This document shows positions 1 to 8,492 of a DNA stretch of 64,000 bases, one piece after another (position 1 is the stretch's first letter; every line of letters starts with the position of its first letter). The DNA is from an uncultured Planctomycetia bacterium (GTDB lineage Bacteria; Planctomycetota; UBA1135; GCA-002686595), in the NCBI GenBank assembly GCA_937952135.1, contig CALFYL010000126.1, positions 1 to 64,000 on the forward strand, in the 5' to 3' direction. The notes below the pieces were generated by a model that saw nothing but the letters and a program-made list of their open reading frames with translations, did no database searches and was not told where the DNA came from. The translations under genes were made by a program, and so were the position numbers.

Positions 1-82
1 CATCGTGTTCATGGTCGAGGGCGACATCATCCGCCACCGCGCGGATCCGGCGCGCAATCCCCCTCCGCGCGCGAAGTCCTGA
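1..82 (+). CDS. C-terminal tail of a gene that begins before the window
   Basis: An open frame enters at the left edge and ends with TGA at 80-82. It reads about 26 codons, beginning IVFMVEGDIIRHR and ending NPPPRAKS. The stop lies 16 bases before the convergent end of crcB. The piece is too short to assign a family. The basic, proline-rich ending is typical of an unstructured protein tail. It is supported only by the open frame and its tidy spacing to the next gene, so it could be chance. Confidence 0.35.
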   Translation, partial: IVFMVEGDIIRHRADPARNPPPRAKS

Positions 83-98
83 GCTCCCGCGCTCTCGG

Positions 99-467
99 TC
101 AGCGCGCCGCGAGCCGCCAGCCCACGAAGGTCGCCGACAGGCCGAGCGCGAGGTTCAACGCGACGTTTCCGAAGGCCGCGGCGCTCCGCCCGTCGCGTTG
201 CAGCGCCAGCGTCTCGAGTCCGAAGGCGGAGAAGGTCGTGAAGCCGCCGAGTACGCCGACCACGACGAACAAGCGCGTCGACGCCGGGGTCGGGTGGCGC
301 TCGAGCCAGCCGATGGTCGCACCCGCGAGGGCGCAGCCGAGCACGTTCACCGCGAGCGTCGCGAAAGGAAAGCTTGCTGCGGCGAAGCGGCCGACGAGCG
401 TGGAGACGCCGTAACGCGCCGCGGCGCCGCACGCGCCGCCGAGGGCCACCCACAACCAGTTCGACAT
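99..467 (-). CDS. crcB: Fluoride ion channel CrcB/Fluc
   Basis: This is a 122-residue membrane protein of the CrcB/Fluc family, which exports fluoride from the cytoplasm as a dual-topology dimer. The family signatures are visible: GGACGAAARY near residue 10, an Asn in the second helix (AVNVLGC) and GGFTTFSAFG around residues 74-83. Four hydrophobic helices are apparent and the length is normal for the family. The gene is 30 bases downstream of the HupE/UreJ gene on the same strand. I saw no fluoride-riboswitch-like leader in that gap. It could be co-transcribed with the upstream gene. Confidence 0.93.
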   Translation of the reverse strand: MSNWLWVALGGACGAAARYGVSTLVGRFAAASFPFATLAVNVLGCALAGATIGWLERHPTPASTRLFVVVGVLGGFTTFSAFGLETLALQRDGRSAAAFGNVALNLALGLSATFVGWRLAAR

Positions 468-497
468 CGTGCGCGAGTGTACGCCGCGGGGCGCGGG

Positions 498-1598
498 TCA
501 GATCCAGCCGGCGCGCTGCGTGAACCAGAACAGCCCGCACGCGAGCACGAGCGCCGCGCCCGATGTTCGCAGCCAGCGCGGAGCGAACCACGCGCGCGGC
601 TCGTCCTCGAAGCTGCGATCGCCGGGGAGCCAGCGGAGCACGAGGGCGGCGACGAGCACGGCGGCGAGCTGGCCGAGCTCGACCCCCAGATTGAAGCCGA
701 CGAGCGCGGTCAGCTTCAGCGGCTCGGCGATCAAGCTCTCGCCGAGAAAGCCCGCGAACCCCAGGCCGTGGATCAGGCCGAAGCCGAAGGCCTCGATCCA
801 GCGCGCACCCGGGCGCCGCAGGAGCAGCGACTCGGCGCCGACATAGGCGATCGAGAGCGCGATGGCGAGTTCGACGAGCCTCGCGGGCGCCTCGACCCAG
901 CCCAAGGCCGCGCAGGCGAGCGTGAGCGAGTGGGCTGCGGTGAAGGCGGTCACGACGCCTGCGAGCGAACGCAGTCCGCGCGCGGCGACGAGCAGTCCGA
1001 GCAGGAACGCGAGGTGGTCGTAGCCCGTCGCGATGTGCTCCGCCCCCATCGCGAGGTAGTCGGCGAAGACCGAGCGTCGGCGCTGCGCGAGCGGCTCGAA
1101 GAGCCACTCGTCGCGGCCCTCGGCGAACAGGAACCCGACGGGCGGCTCGCCGTTCCACTCGATCGAGGCGGCGTCGCGGTGCTGCGGGTTGCGTTCGCGG
1201 AACAGCGAGACGCGCACGCAGAGGCTGCGCTCGAGCGAGGGCGCGGCGAAGACGAAGCGCGAGGCGATGCGTTGCTCGGCGAACGGCCCCGAGGTGTCCT
1301 GGCGAAGCTCGACGGCTTCGAGCGCGCCCGCGAGCGGCGCGAACGGCTCGCGCGACGGGCTCAATCGATAGTGCGCCAGCAGGTAGCGGCTCAGCGCCTC
1401 TCGCGCCGCCTGCAATTCGGCGTCGCTGACCCACAGATCGCCGTCGGCGTCGAGCGGGACGCTCTCGATCAGCGACAGCGCCTGGCACGAGAGTTCGAGC
1501 TCGATGCGCTCGCCCGCGACCACGAGGCGCGACGACGAGCGCGAGTCGGGGTGCGCGGCGCCGAGCAGCGCGAACCATGCCAGCAGGAGGGCGAACAT
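498..1598 (-). CDS. HupE/UreJ-family membrane protein with N-terminal exported domain
   Basis: The start at 1598 gives 366 residues. Residues 1-15 look like a signal peptide (MFALLLAWFALLGAA). An extracytoplasmic domain of about 190 residues follows and contains an EF-hand-like loop, DADGDLWVSDAE. The C-terminal half is a multi-helix membrane domain with the HupE/UreJ motifs HIATGYDHLAFLLGLL and FGLIHGLGFAGFLGE. HupE and UreJ proteins are associated with nickel or cobalt uptake. This fused form, with a large exported N-terminal domain, is common in genomes without an adjacent hydrogenase, and its substrate is not shown here. The start lies 20 bases after the stop of the TPR gene, which suggests one operon. 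Confidence 0.8.
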   Translation of the reverse strand: MFALLLAWFALLGAAHPDSRSSSRLVVAGERIELELSCQALSLIESVPLDADGDLWVSDAELQAAREALSRYLLAHYRLSPSREPFAPLAGALEAVELRQDTSGPFAEQRIASRFVFAAPSLERSLCVRVSLFRERNPQHRDAASIEWNGEPPVGFLFAEGRDEWLFEPLAQRRRSVFADYLAMGAEHIATGYDHLAFLLGLLVAARGLRSLAGVVTAFTAAHSLTLACAALGWVEAPARLVELAIALSIAYVGAESLLLRRPGARWIEAFGFGLIHGLGFAGFLGESLIAEPLKLTALVGFNLGVELGQLAAVLVAALVLRWLPGDRSFEDEPRAWFAPRWLRTSGAALVLACGLFWFTQRAGWI

Positions 1599-1618
1599 GG
1601 CGCGGAGTCGTCGCGAGA

Positions 1619-3712
1619 TCAGCGCGGCGCGACGCGCGACTGAGCCTGTTGCCGCAGCGCCTTCGCGCGCGCGTGGTTCGGATCGACCGCGAGCACCTTG
1701 TCGAGGTTCGTGAGCGCGTCCTGCACGCGGTTCTGGCGCACGAACACCTCGCACACGTCGACCATGAACTCGATGTTGCGCATGTCGTACTGCTGCGCGC
1801 GCACGAGCCGCGCCTCCGCCTCGTCGAGGCGGCCCTGCGCGAGAAAGGTCTTGCCGATGCCGTTCTCCGTGAGCGCCGGCGGCGCTCCCGCAGCCTTCGC
1901 GCGTTCCCACACCGCGCGCGCGTCGTCGAATCGACCGCGTTGCACGTGCAGCGCCGCGAGTTCGCCGTAGGCTTCGACCAGAACCGGCCTGCGCCGATCC
2001 TCGCGCCGGTTGCGCTCGCCCACGTCGAGCGCGCGCTCGTACAGCGCGATCACGCCATCCTGGTCGCCGCGTCGCATCAGGCTCGAGCGCACCTCGCGCA
2101 GGGCCGCCGCGTTGTCGGGCGCGATCTCCACCGTCTCGCGGAAGGCCTGCTCGGCGAGGTCGGGCTGATTCAGCAGCTTGTAGAGCAGGCCGAGCGTGTA
2201 GCGCGCCTGATGGTTGCCATACCCCGGGTGCGCCGCGACCGACGCCTTCTCGACTTCGAGCGCGTCGGAGTAGGCCTGGCGGCGGTAGAGCGTCACCGCG
2301 AGGTTGTGCGCGATGAAGTAGTTGTCGGGCTGCACCTCGAAGGCGCGGGTGAAGAGGCTCTCGGAGTTCGCCCACAGCTTCGTCTGGCGCCAGGTGAGCG
2401 GCGCAAGGACCAGCGCGAGCACGCCCGCCATCGCCGCGCAGCGCCACGCGCGAACTCGAACTTCCGCGCCGCTCGCGCGAAGCGTCCACACCAGCGCGGC
2501 CGCCGCGAGCGCGATCGAGAACGGCGCCGCGGCGATGTAGGAGTAGCGGTCGGCGACCTTCTGCGCGCCGCTCTGGAGGATCCCGAGCACGGGCGACACC
2601 AGCACGCCGTAGAGGAACCAGGTCGCCCATGCGGCGGGCGCGCGTTTGCGCAGCGCGAAGAGTGCGACGGTCACGAGCGTGACTACGACCATCGCGGCGA
2701 TGTGGATCGGCGTATCCCAGCGAAAGTCCACTTCGAGCAGGTAGTGGCACGACAGGTCGGTCGGCCACAGCGTCTTCAGGACGTAGAAGCACAGCCCGTA
2801 ACTCGCCTGCGCGGCGCGCGCGAGGATTCCGTGCTCGGCGAGGCTCATCACCGCGCCGATGTCGGCTTGCGCCGCCTTCGCCTCGATCGCCGCCCACAGC
2901 GCGACGGCGCCGAAGGCGAGCTTCTCGACGATCAAGCGGTTCCAGGTGACCGCGCCTTCGCTCGCGGAGGGCGTGCGGCGCAGCGGGTAGACGTCGAGGG
3001 CGAGAAGCACGACGGGCAGGGTGATGCCCCACGCCTTCGAGAGCAGCGAAGCGAGGTACGCCGCAAGCGCGAGAGCCAGCCACGAGCGCGAGGCGCCGTG
3101 CCGCACGCCGCGCAGGTACGCGAGCACCGTGAGCGAGAGGAACAGGCCCGAGAGCAGGTCGCGGCGCTCGGTGACCCACGCGACGGATTCGACGCGCAGC
3201 GGGTGCAGCGCCCAGGTCAGCGCCGCGAGCAAGGCGCACGCGCGCAGTGCGAGCGCTTCGAGCGCGCTCGGCGCGACGAGCGGGCGGCTCGCGCTGGCGA
3301 AGCGGCCGATCCAGCGCAGCAGCTCGAGCGCGAGGAAGTAGAACGCGAGCGCGCCGAGGGCGTGGAACGCGAGGTTCGTGCGGTGCAACGGCTGCGGAAG
3401 CGGCTGGCCGTCGGGGCCTTTGCCCCACCACTCGTACTCCGCGCAGAACGTGAGCCACGTCAGCGGGTGCCAGTGCCCGTAGTGCGTCTCGTTCCACAGC
3501 CACGAGAGCTGCTCGGGACCGAGCCCGCGCCAGCGGTAGTTGAGCTGGAAGTTCGCGTCGTCGTCGAGCGCGACGAACTCGTGGTTCACGCACGGCCAGA
3601 ACGCCGCGAGCGCGGCGAAGAACACGAGCAGCGGGAAGATCCACGCCGTCGCCCGCGCAGCGCCCGCACGGCCGCCCTCGACGTTCAGTGAGCTCGCATC
3701 GCGACCGGCCAT
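1619..3712 (-). CDS. Polytopic GT-C-like membrane protein with C-terminal TPR repeats
   Basis: This is a 697-residue protein. Residues 1 to about 430 are many hydrophobic helices beginning after residue 22, with an acidic DDD motif (residues 50-52, FVALDDDANF) in the first exported loop, as in the GT-C superfamily of lipid-linked-sugar transferases. Residues of about 440-690 are TPR repeats (for example FAHNLAVTLYRRQ-type helices and RYTLGLLYKLLNQPDLAEQA). Proteins of this build are frequent in Planctomycetota and Deltaproteobacteria and resemble eukaryotic TMTC O-mannosyltransferases. The function is therefore inferred as protein glycosylation, with the acceptor unknown. It is followed at 20 bases by the HupE/UreJ gene. 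Confidence 0.75.
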   Translation of the reverse strand: MAGRDASSLNVEGGRAGAARATAWIFPLLVFFAALAAFWPCVNHEFVALDDDANFQLNYRWRGLGPEQLSWLWNETHYGHWHPLTWLTFCAEYEWWGKGPDGQPLPQPLHRTNLAFHALGALAFYFLALELLRWIGRFASASRPLVAPSALEALALRACALLAALTWALHPLRVESVAWVTERRDLLSGLFLSLTVLAYLRGVRHGASRSWLALALAAYLASLLSKAWGITLPVVLLALDVYPLRRTPSASEGAVTWNRLIVEKLAFGAVALWAAIEAKAAQADIGAVMSLAEHGILARAAQASYGLCFYVLKTLWPTDLSCHYLLEVDFRWDTPIHIAAMVVVTLVTVALFALRKRAPAAWATWFLYGVLVSPVLGILQSGAQKVADRYSYIAAAPFSIALAAAALVWTLRASGAEVRVRAWRCAAMAGVLALVLAPLTWRQTKLWANSESLFTRAFEVQPDNYFIAHNLAVTLYRRQAYSDALEVEKASVAAHPGYGNHQARYTLGLLYKLLNQPDLAEQAFRETVEIAPDNAAALREVRSSLMRRGDQDGVIALYERALDVGERNRREDRRRPVLVEAYGELAALHVQRGRFDDARAVWERAKAAGAPPALTENGIGKTFLAQGRLDEAEARLVRAQQYDMRNIEFMVDVCEVFVRQNRVQDALTNLDKVLAVDPNHARAKALRQQAQSRVAPR

Positions 3713-3776
3713 GGGCGGCGGATGGTAGCGGGCTCGCGCGGGGCTCGAAAGCGCGCCGCGCCGCGCGCGGACGGCC

Positions 3777-5975
3777 CTACGGCGCGAACGTGATCCAGAA
3801 ACCGTTCGAGAGGTTGAACTGCGACGAGCAGTTCGACGCGTCGCGGTGCCAGACCTGGAAGTTCCAGGTCGAGCCGGAAGCGATCAATCCGTTCGACGCC
3901 CCCACCAGGTCGCCGCGCTGCAGCGCGCCGGCGGGACCGGTGTTCTGCACTCCGAAGCGCTTGGTCTGGCCGCTCAAGCAGCGCAGGCCCGCTCCGAACG
4001 GCGCGCCGAGCCCGCCGAACTTCTTGTCGGTCGCCATGTACACGATCGCGGCCTTGTCGTTCGGCAAGCCCGTGCAAGCGAGCAGGGTGTCGTTGAGGGA
4101 GAAGCTCACGCCGCCGAGGTTCTCGAGGCGCGAGCCGACGCCGGTGGAGTTGGCGCAGCCTTGTCCGGGCTGTCCGACGTTCGAGCACGGACACGCGGCG
4201 CCCGTGCCGTCGCCGAAGCAGAACGCCGTTCCGTTCGCGCCCTCGCAGCTGTCGGGCACGCCGTTGAGGTTGAGGTCGAACTCGGCGCCGCTCGCGAGCT
4301 CGCACACATCGCCCGCGCCGTCGCCGTCGCAGTCGAGCTGGTCCTCGTTCGCATGCAGCGGGCAGTTGTCGCACTCGTTCCCGATCAGATCGCCGTCGCT
4401 GTCGAGCTGCGCTGGGTTCGCGACCGCGGGGCAGTTGTCGACACAGTCGGGAACCGTGTCGAAGTCGCTGTCCACGTCGGGAACGCCGCAGCCACACACG
4501 CCGGGTTCGAGTTTGGAAGGATCGTTGGGGCACAGCTCGGAGCAATCGAGGGCCCCGTCGCCGTCGCTGTCGACGTCCGCGACACCGCAGCCGCAAATCC
4601 CCGGCGCGGTCTTGAGCGGATCGTTCGGGCAGCCGTCGAGGCAGTCGAGGGCGCCGTCGCCGTCGCTGTCGACGTCCGGCGCGCCGCAACCGCAGGCGCC
4701 GGGCGCGGTCTTGAACGGGTCGTTCGGGCAGCCGTCGACGCAATCGAGGGCCCCGTCGCCGTCGCTGTCGAGTTCCGCGACTCCGCAGCCACAGATTCCC
4801 GGGGAAGTCTTGAGCGGATCGCTCGGGCAACCGTCCACGCAATCGGGAGCGCCGTCGCCATCGCTGTCGGCGTCCGCGACCCCGCAACCGCACGCGCCGG
4901 GCTCGAGCTTCAGCGGATCGAAGGGGCACGCGTCGGAGGCGATCTCGACGACGTCGCTCACCGGACCCGAGAGCGCGAAGGCGGTGAGCCGCAGAACGTA
5001 GACACCCGGCGCGGAGAACGTGACCTGCGTGTCGAGCTCGCCCGCGTCGACGAAGCTCGCCACGCCCGGCCCGGACTCCTGCGACCACTCGTAGCGCTCC
5101 GGAAGGCTCTTGATCAGCAGCGCGTGCGACGAGCAGTCGCCGACCACGCCGCCGATCGCCGTCGTTGCGCCGCTGGCGAGGTCGACTTCGAGCAACTGAC
5201 CCGCGACGAGGTTGCCGCCCGAGAGCAGACCGTTCATCGCGAAGAGCGCGCCGCCGTGGAACTCGAGTTCTTCCACGCGCGCGCCGGGATTCGGCGCCAG
5301 CGCGACGAGCTGGGTGATCTGCCCCGTCGTGGGATGGATTTGCAGCAACTGCCCGCTGGCGGAATCGACGGCGTAGAGCCGGTCGTCGACCGCGCGGTAC
5401 GCGAGCGACCGCAGCCCCTGGTAGCCCGCGAGCGTCGACGAGCCGACGGTCGTGACCACGCCCGTCCCCGGGTGGATGCGCAGGATCTGCTTGCGCAGCA
5501 AGTCGATGGCGAACAGCCGCGCGCCGGCGGCGTCGTAGGCGAGTCCGTGGACGTTGGCCCAGTTCGTCGAGAACGGGGCGCCGACCGGCGTGCCGACGCC
5601 CGTGTTCGTGTCGAGGGTGAACAACCGCCGGCTCGACGCGTCGACGCCGTACACCGTGCTTCCGATCTCGACTAGGTCGGTCGGGAAGCCGAATCCCCCG
5701 CCGAGTCCGTCGACCAGCGGTCCGACCGAAGTCACCACGCCGTCGAGCACCTTGAGCATGTGGTCTTCGGTGGCGTTGTTGCCGTCCGCCGTCCACCAGT
5801 GCGCCGGCGAGCGGTTCGTCAACGCTCCCGCCAGCGTGGCCGGACCCGGGTGCGCGACGTTCTGCGCCGGTCCCGCCTCGACACCGACTTGCGCGGCGCC
5901 GGCGCCCTCGCCGGCAACCATGGCGAAAGCGGCGAGAACGAAGGCCCTTGAGGCCGTGCGCAGGAGGCAAGTCAT
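3777..5975 (-). CDS. Exported protein with beta-propeller-like N-terminus and thrombospondin type 3 repeats
   Basis: The 732-residue product begins with a signal peptide (FVLAAFAMVAGEGAGA, about residues 12-27). Residues 70-320 carry repeated short blades (LFTLDTNTG, LFAIDLLRKQILRIHP, LYAVDSASGQLLQIHP), which look like a beta-propeller. Residues of about 350-590 hold seven Cys- and Asp-rich calcium-binding thrombospondin type 3 repeats. Five are near-identical 33-residue units with the core DSDGDGALDC. The last 140 residues form the lineage-specific C-terminal domain that starts FCFGDGTGAACPCSN and ends SNGFWITFAP. It is a predicted secreted or surface protein of unknown role. Confidence 0.85.
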   Translation of the reverse strand: MTCLLRTASRAFVLAAFAMVAGEGAGAAQVGVEAGPAQNVAHPGPATLAGALTNRSPAHWWTADGNNATEDHMLKVLDGVVTSVGPLVDGLGGGFGFPTDLVEIGSTVYGVDASSRRLFTLDTNTGVGTPVGAPFSTNWANVHGLAYDAAGARLFAIDLLRKQILRIHPGTGVVTTVGSSTLAGYQGLRSLAYRAVDDRLYAVDSASGQLLQIHPTTGQITQLVALAPNPGARVEELEFHGGALFAMNGLLSGGNLVAGQLLEVDLASGATTAIGGVVGDCSSHALLIKSLPERYEWSQESGPGVASFVDAGELDTQVTFSAPGVYVLRLTAFALSGPVSDVVEIASDACPFDPLKLEPGACGCGVADADSDGDGAPDCVDGCPSDPLKTSPGICGCGVAELDSDGDGALDCVDGCPNDPFKTAPGACGCGAPDVDSDGDGALDCLDGCPNDPLKTAPGICGCGVADVDSDGDGALDCSELCPNDPSKLEPGVCGCGVPDVDSDFDTVPDCVDNCPAVANPAQLDSDGDLIGNECDNCPLHANEDQLDCDGDGAGDVCELASGAEFDLNLNGVPDSCEGANGTAFCFGDGTGAACPCSNVGQPGQGCANSTGVGSRLENLGGVSFSLNDTLLACTGLPNDKAAIVYMATDKKFGGLGAPFGAGLRCLSGQTKRFGVQNTGPAGALQRGDLVGASNGLIASGSTWNFQVWHRDASNCSSQFNLSNGFWITFAP
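4434..4928 (-). repeat. Five tandem 99-bp repeats encoding thrombospondin type 3 units
   Basis: The units run 4434-4532, 4533-4631, 4632-4730, 4731-4829 and 4830-4928. Each encodes 33 residues of the form CPxDPxK..PGxCGCG..D.DSDGD..xDC. The three central copies are most alike, and the copy at 4434-4532 has drifted most (DSDFDTVPDC). The array is entirely coding and in frame, so copy number can change without disrupting the protein. Confidence 0.9.
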
Positions 5976-6050
5976 GGCGCGGAGAGTGAAGCATACCCCG
6001 CGCCTTTCGAAGGGGCCGCCGGGGCGCTGCGGAAGGACTTTCCCGGTCGC

Positions 6051-7097
6051 TCAGCCCTCGGCGAAGGCCGCGTCGAAGGCCACGTTCGAGCGCGGGAAAT
6101 CGAGTTGGCGCACGAAACTCGCCGAGTCCCTCGCTCCGAACTCACGGTCCATCCCACTGTCTTCCCACTCGACCGTCAGCGGCCCCTGGTAGCCGAGGTG
6201 GTTGAGCTGGCGCACGATGCCCTCGAAGTCGATGCGGCCGCGCCCCGGTGAACGGAAATCCCAGAAGCGCCCGTCGCTGCCAAAGTCCGTGTGGCCGCCG
6301 AACACCCCCGCCGCGGCGCCGTGCTCGCTCCACCAGACGTCCTTCACGTGCACGTTCCACACGCGCGCGCCGAACTCGCGCAGGAACGCCAGGTAGTCGA
6401 CGCCCTGATAGCCGAAATGCGACGGGTCGAAGTTGAGGCCGAAGCGCTTGTGGCCGTCGAGCGCCGCGATCGCGCGCCGCGTGCTCGGCAAATCGAACGC
6501 GATCTCGGTGGGATGAACTTCGAGTGCGAAGCTCACGTCGAGCTTGTCGTACTGATCGAGGATCGCCTTCCAGCGCTTGCCGAAATCCGCGAAGCCGCGC
6601 TCGATCTGCTGGGGCAGATTCGGCGGGAAGCTGTACACGAGGTGCCAGATCGAACTGCCGGTGAAGCCCACGACCACCGTGCGGCCGGTGCGCGCGAGCA
6701 CGTCCTTCACGGGCTTCGGCGCCGCGTCGAAGAAGCGCCGCGCAGCTTTGCCAGTGTCGACCATCTCCTTCGCCGCGCGCTTGCGCACGCCTTCGGGCTG
6801 GCCGTCGCCCCACACGTGCGCCGGCAGGATCGAGCGGTGCCGCTCGTCGATGTTGTCGCACACCGCTTGACCGACGAGGTGGTTCGAGATGGCGAACGAA
6901 CTCACCCCCAGATCGCTCAACAACTCCCACTTGCGTTTGCAGTAGTCCTTCTCCTTCAACGCGCGCTGCACGTCGAAGTGGTCGCCCCAGCAGGCGAGCT
7001 CGAGCCCGTCGTAGCCGAACGATTTGGCCTTGGCAGCCAGTGTTTCGAGCGGGAGATCCGCCCATTGACCCGTGAACAGACAAAGCGGACGAGGCAT
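6051..7097 (-). CDS. Sugar phosphate isomerase/epimerase (xylose-isomerase-like TIM barrel)
   Basis: The 348-residue cytoplasmic protein matches the AP endonuclease family 2/xylose-isomerase-like TIM barrel. Putative metal-binding residues sit on strand ends: GLELACWGDHFD near the N-terminus, FALEVHPTEIAFD, FDPSHFGYQG, NVHVKDVWW and TVEWEDSGMD near the C-terminus. Homologues isomerise or epimerise sugars or inositol derivatives. The substrate cannot be read from the sequence. It lies 57 bases downstream of a Gfo/Idh/MocA oxidoreductase on the same strand, a pairing typical of cyclitol or sugar catabolism in which the oxidoreductase makes a keto-sugar for the isomerase. Confidence 0.87.
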   Translation of the reverse strand: MPRPLCLFTGQWADLPLETLAAKAKSFGYDGLELACWGDHFDVQRALKEKDYCKRKWELLSDLGVSSFAISNHLVGQAVCDNIDERHRSILPAHVWGDGQPEGVRKRAAKEMVDTGKAARRFFDAAPKPVKDVLARTGRTVVVGFTGSSIWHLVYSFPPNLPQQIERGFADFGKRWKAILDQYDKLDVSFALEVHPTEIAFDLPSTRRAIAALDGHKRFGLNFDPSHFGYQGVDYLAFLREFGARVWNVHVKDVWWSEHGAAAGVFGGHTDFGSDGRFWDFRSPGRGRIDFEGIVRQLNHLGYQGPLTVEWEDSGMDREFGARDSASFVRQLDFPRSNVAFDAAFAEG

Positions 7098-7154
7098 TTT
7101 TTGTTGGAGGCGAGAAGGGGTGCGAAGGAGGGAGTGCAGCTTCGTGAGCGGCGC

Positions 7155-8309
7155 CTATTTCACTTGGGAGAGCTTGACGGCGCAGCGCTCCTTGGCGCTG
7201 AGCAACGCCGCTTCGAGCACGCGCTGCGTCCGGTAGGCGTCCTCGAAGTCCGGCAGCGGCGCTTCGGGCTGTTCGCCGCCGAGCACGCGCAGGATGTCCG
7301 CCGCCATGTTGACGAAGCCGTGCTCGTACCCGAGCACGTGCGCATCCGGCCACCACGCGGCGGCGTACGGATGGCGTCCGGCGGAGGTGCACATGATGCG
7401 CTTCCAACCGTCGGTGCGCGGGTCGGAAACCTCGCACAGCTCGAGCACGTTCATGTTCTCGAAGGAGAAGCGCAGCGAGCCCTTCTCGCCGTTCAGCTCG
7501 ATGAAGTTGTCGTTCTGATGGCCCGGCGCGAGCCGCGAGGCCTCGAAACTCGCCGTCCCACCGCCGGCGAAGCTGGCGAGGAAGAGCACGCAGTCGTCGA
7601 CGTCGCTCTTGCCCTTCTTGCGCGGCGAGCCCGGCAGCGGACGCTCGGCGATGAAGGTGCGCGCGATGGCGCCGTGCACCTCGACGACTTCCTCGCCGAC
7701 GAGGAAGCGCGCCATGTCGACGATGTGCGCGTTGAGGTCGCCGTGCGCGCCGGACCCGGCGAGCTTGCGCTGAAAGCGCCACGATAGCGGCGTGCTCGGG
7801 CCGCCCCAGTCCTGCAGGTAGTGCGCGCGAACATGGCGAATCGCGCCGAGCCGGCCCTCTCGCACGAGCTTGTGCGCCAGCGCGACCGCCGGACACCGCC
7901 GGTAGTTGAACCACACGAAGGTCTTCACGCCGCGCTTCGCGGCCTTCTTCGCGGCCTGCGCCATCGCGCGCGCGTCCTCGAGCGTCCCGGCCAGTGGCTT
8001 CTCGCACGCGACGTGCTTGCGCGCTTCGAGCATCGCGATCGACTGCTCCGCGTGCACGTAGTTCGGAGTTCCGATGTCGACCAGCTCGACGTCGTCGTAG
8101 CCCGCGATGTCGCGCCAATCGGTCGTGACGTTCAGCCAGCGCCAGCGCTCGGCGAAGGCCTCCAACTCGCCCCTCTCTCGCGCACACACGGTGTGCAGCA
8201 GCGGCGTGAGCGAAACGTCGAAAAAGCGCGCGACCTGCGACCAGGCGTTCGAGTGCGCGCGGCCCATGAACTTCTGGCCGATGAGGGCGATCGGGAACGG
8301 ACGGGGCAT
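7155..8309 (-). CDS. Gfo/Idh/MocA-family NAD(P)-dependent oxidoreductase
   Basis: I chose the start at 8309 because MPRPFPIALIGQKFMGRAHS opens the Rossmann fold directly and a GGAG lies about 9 bases upstream. This gives 384 residues, and the longer in-frame start at 8405 adds an unlikely leader. The N-terminal Rossmann domain carries the family Glu-Lys-Pro motif (ACEKPLAGTLEDARAMA). The C-terminal alpha/beta domain follows from about residue 135 (HYLQDWGGPSTPLSWRF). Enzymes of this family oxidise sugar or inositol hydroxyls. The gene heads a two-gene unit with the TIM-barrel isomerase 57 bases downstream. Confidence 0.88.
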   Translation of the reverse strand: MPRPFPIALIGQKFMGRAHSNAWSQVARFFDVSLTPLLHTVCARERGELEAFAERWRWLNVTTDWRDIAGYDDVELVDIGTPNYVHAEQSIAMLEARKHVACEKPLAGTLEDARAMAQAAKKAAKRGVKTFVWFNYRRCPAVALAHKLVREGRLGAIRHVRAHYLQDWGGPSTPLSWRFQRKLAGSGAHGDLNAHIVDMARFLVGEEVVEVHGAIARTFIAERPLPGSPRKKGKSDVDDCVLFLASFAGGGTASFEASRLAPGHQNDNFIELNGEKGSLRFSFENMNVLELCEVSDPRTDGWKRIMCTSAGRHPYAAAWWPDAHVLGYEHGFVNMAADILRVLGGEQPEAPLPDFEDAYRTQRVLEAALLSAKERCAVKLSQVK

Positions 8310-8492
8310 GCGGAGGGGCTCCAGGGGGCTGTGCGGCGCGCCGCTTTCGAGGCGCTGGCGCGCGGCGCAGCAGATTAGCGCGACCGCGCGCGCCGCGCTG
8401 CGCACCGTTGGCGCAACTTCGCCGTGGTTAGGGGTGGTTCGAGCACGCCGAGCAGGCGAGGATCGGCCTCACCCCTTCAGGTCTCCCACTCC

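Noticed and set aside
468..497. Fluoride riboswitch before crcB
   Set aside because: Only 30 bases separate crcB from the gene upstream, too short for the aptamer, and no matching motif was seen.
4434..4928. CRISPR array
   Set aside because: The repeats are contiguous, 99 bp, in frame and protein-coding, with no spacers.
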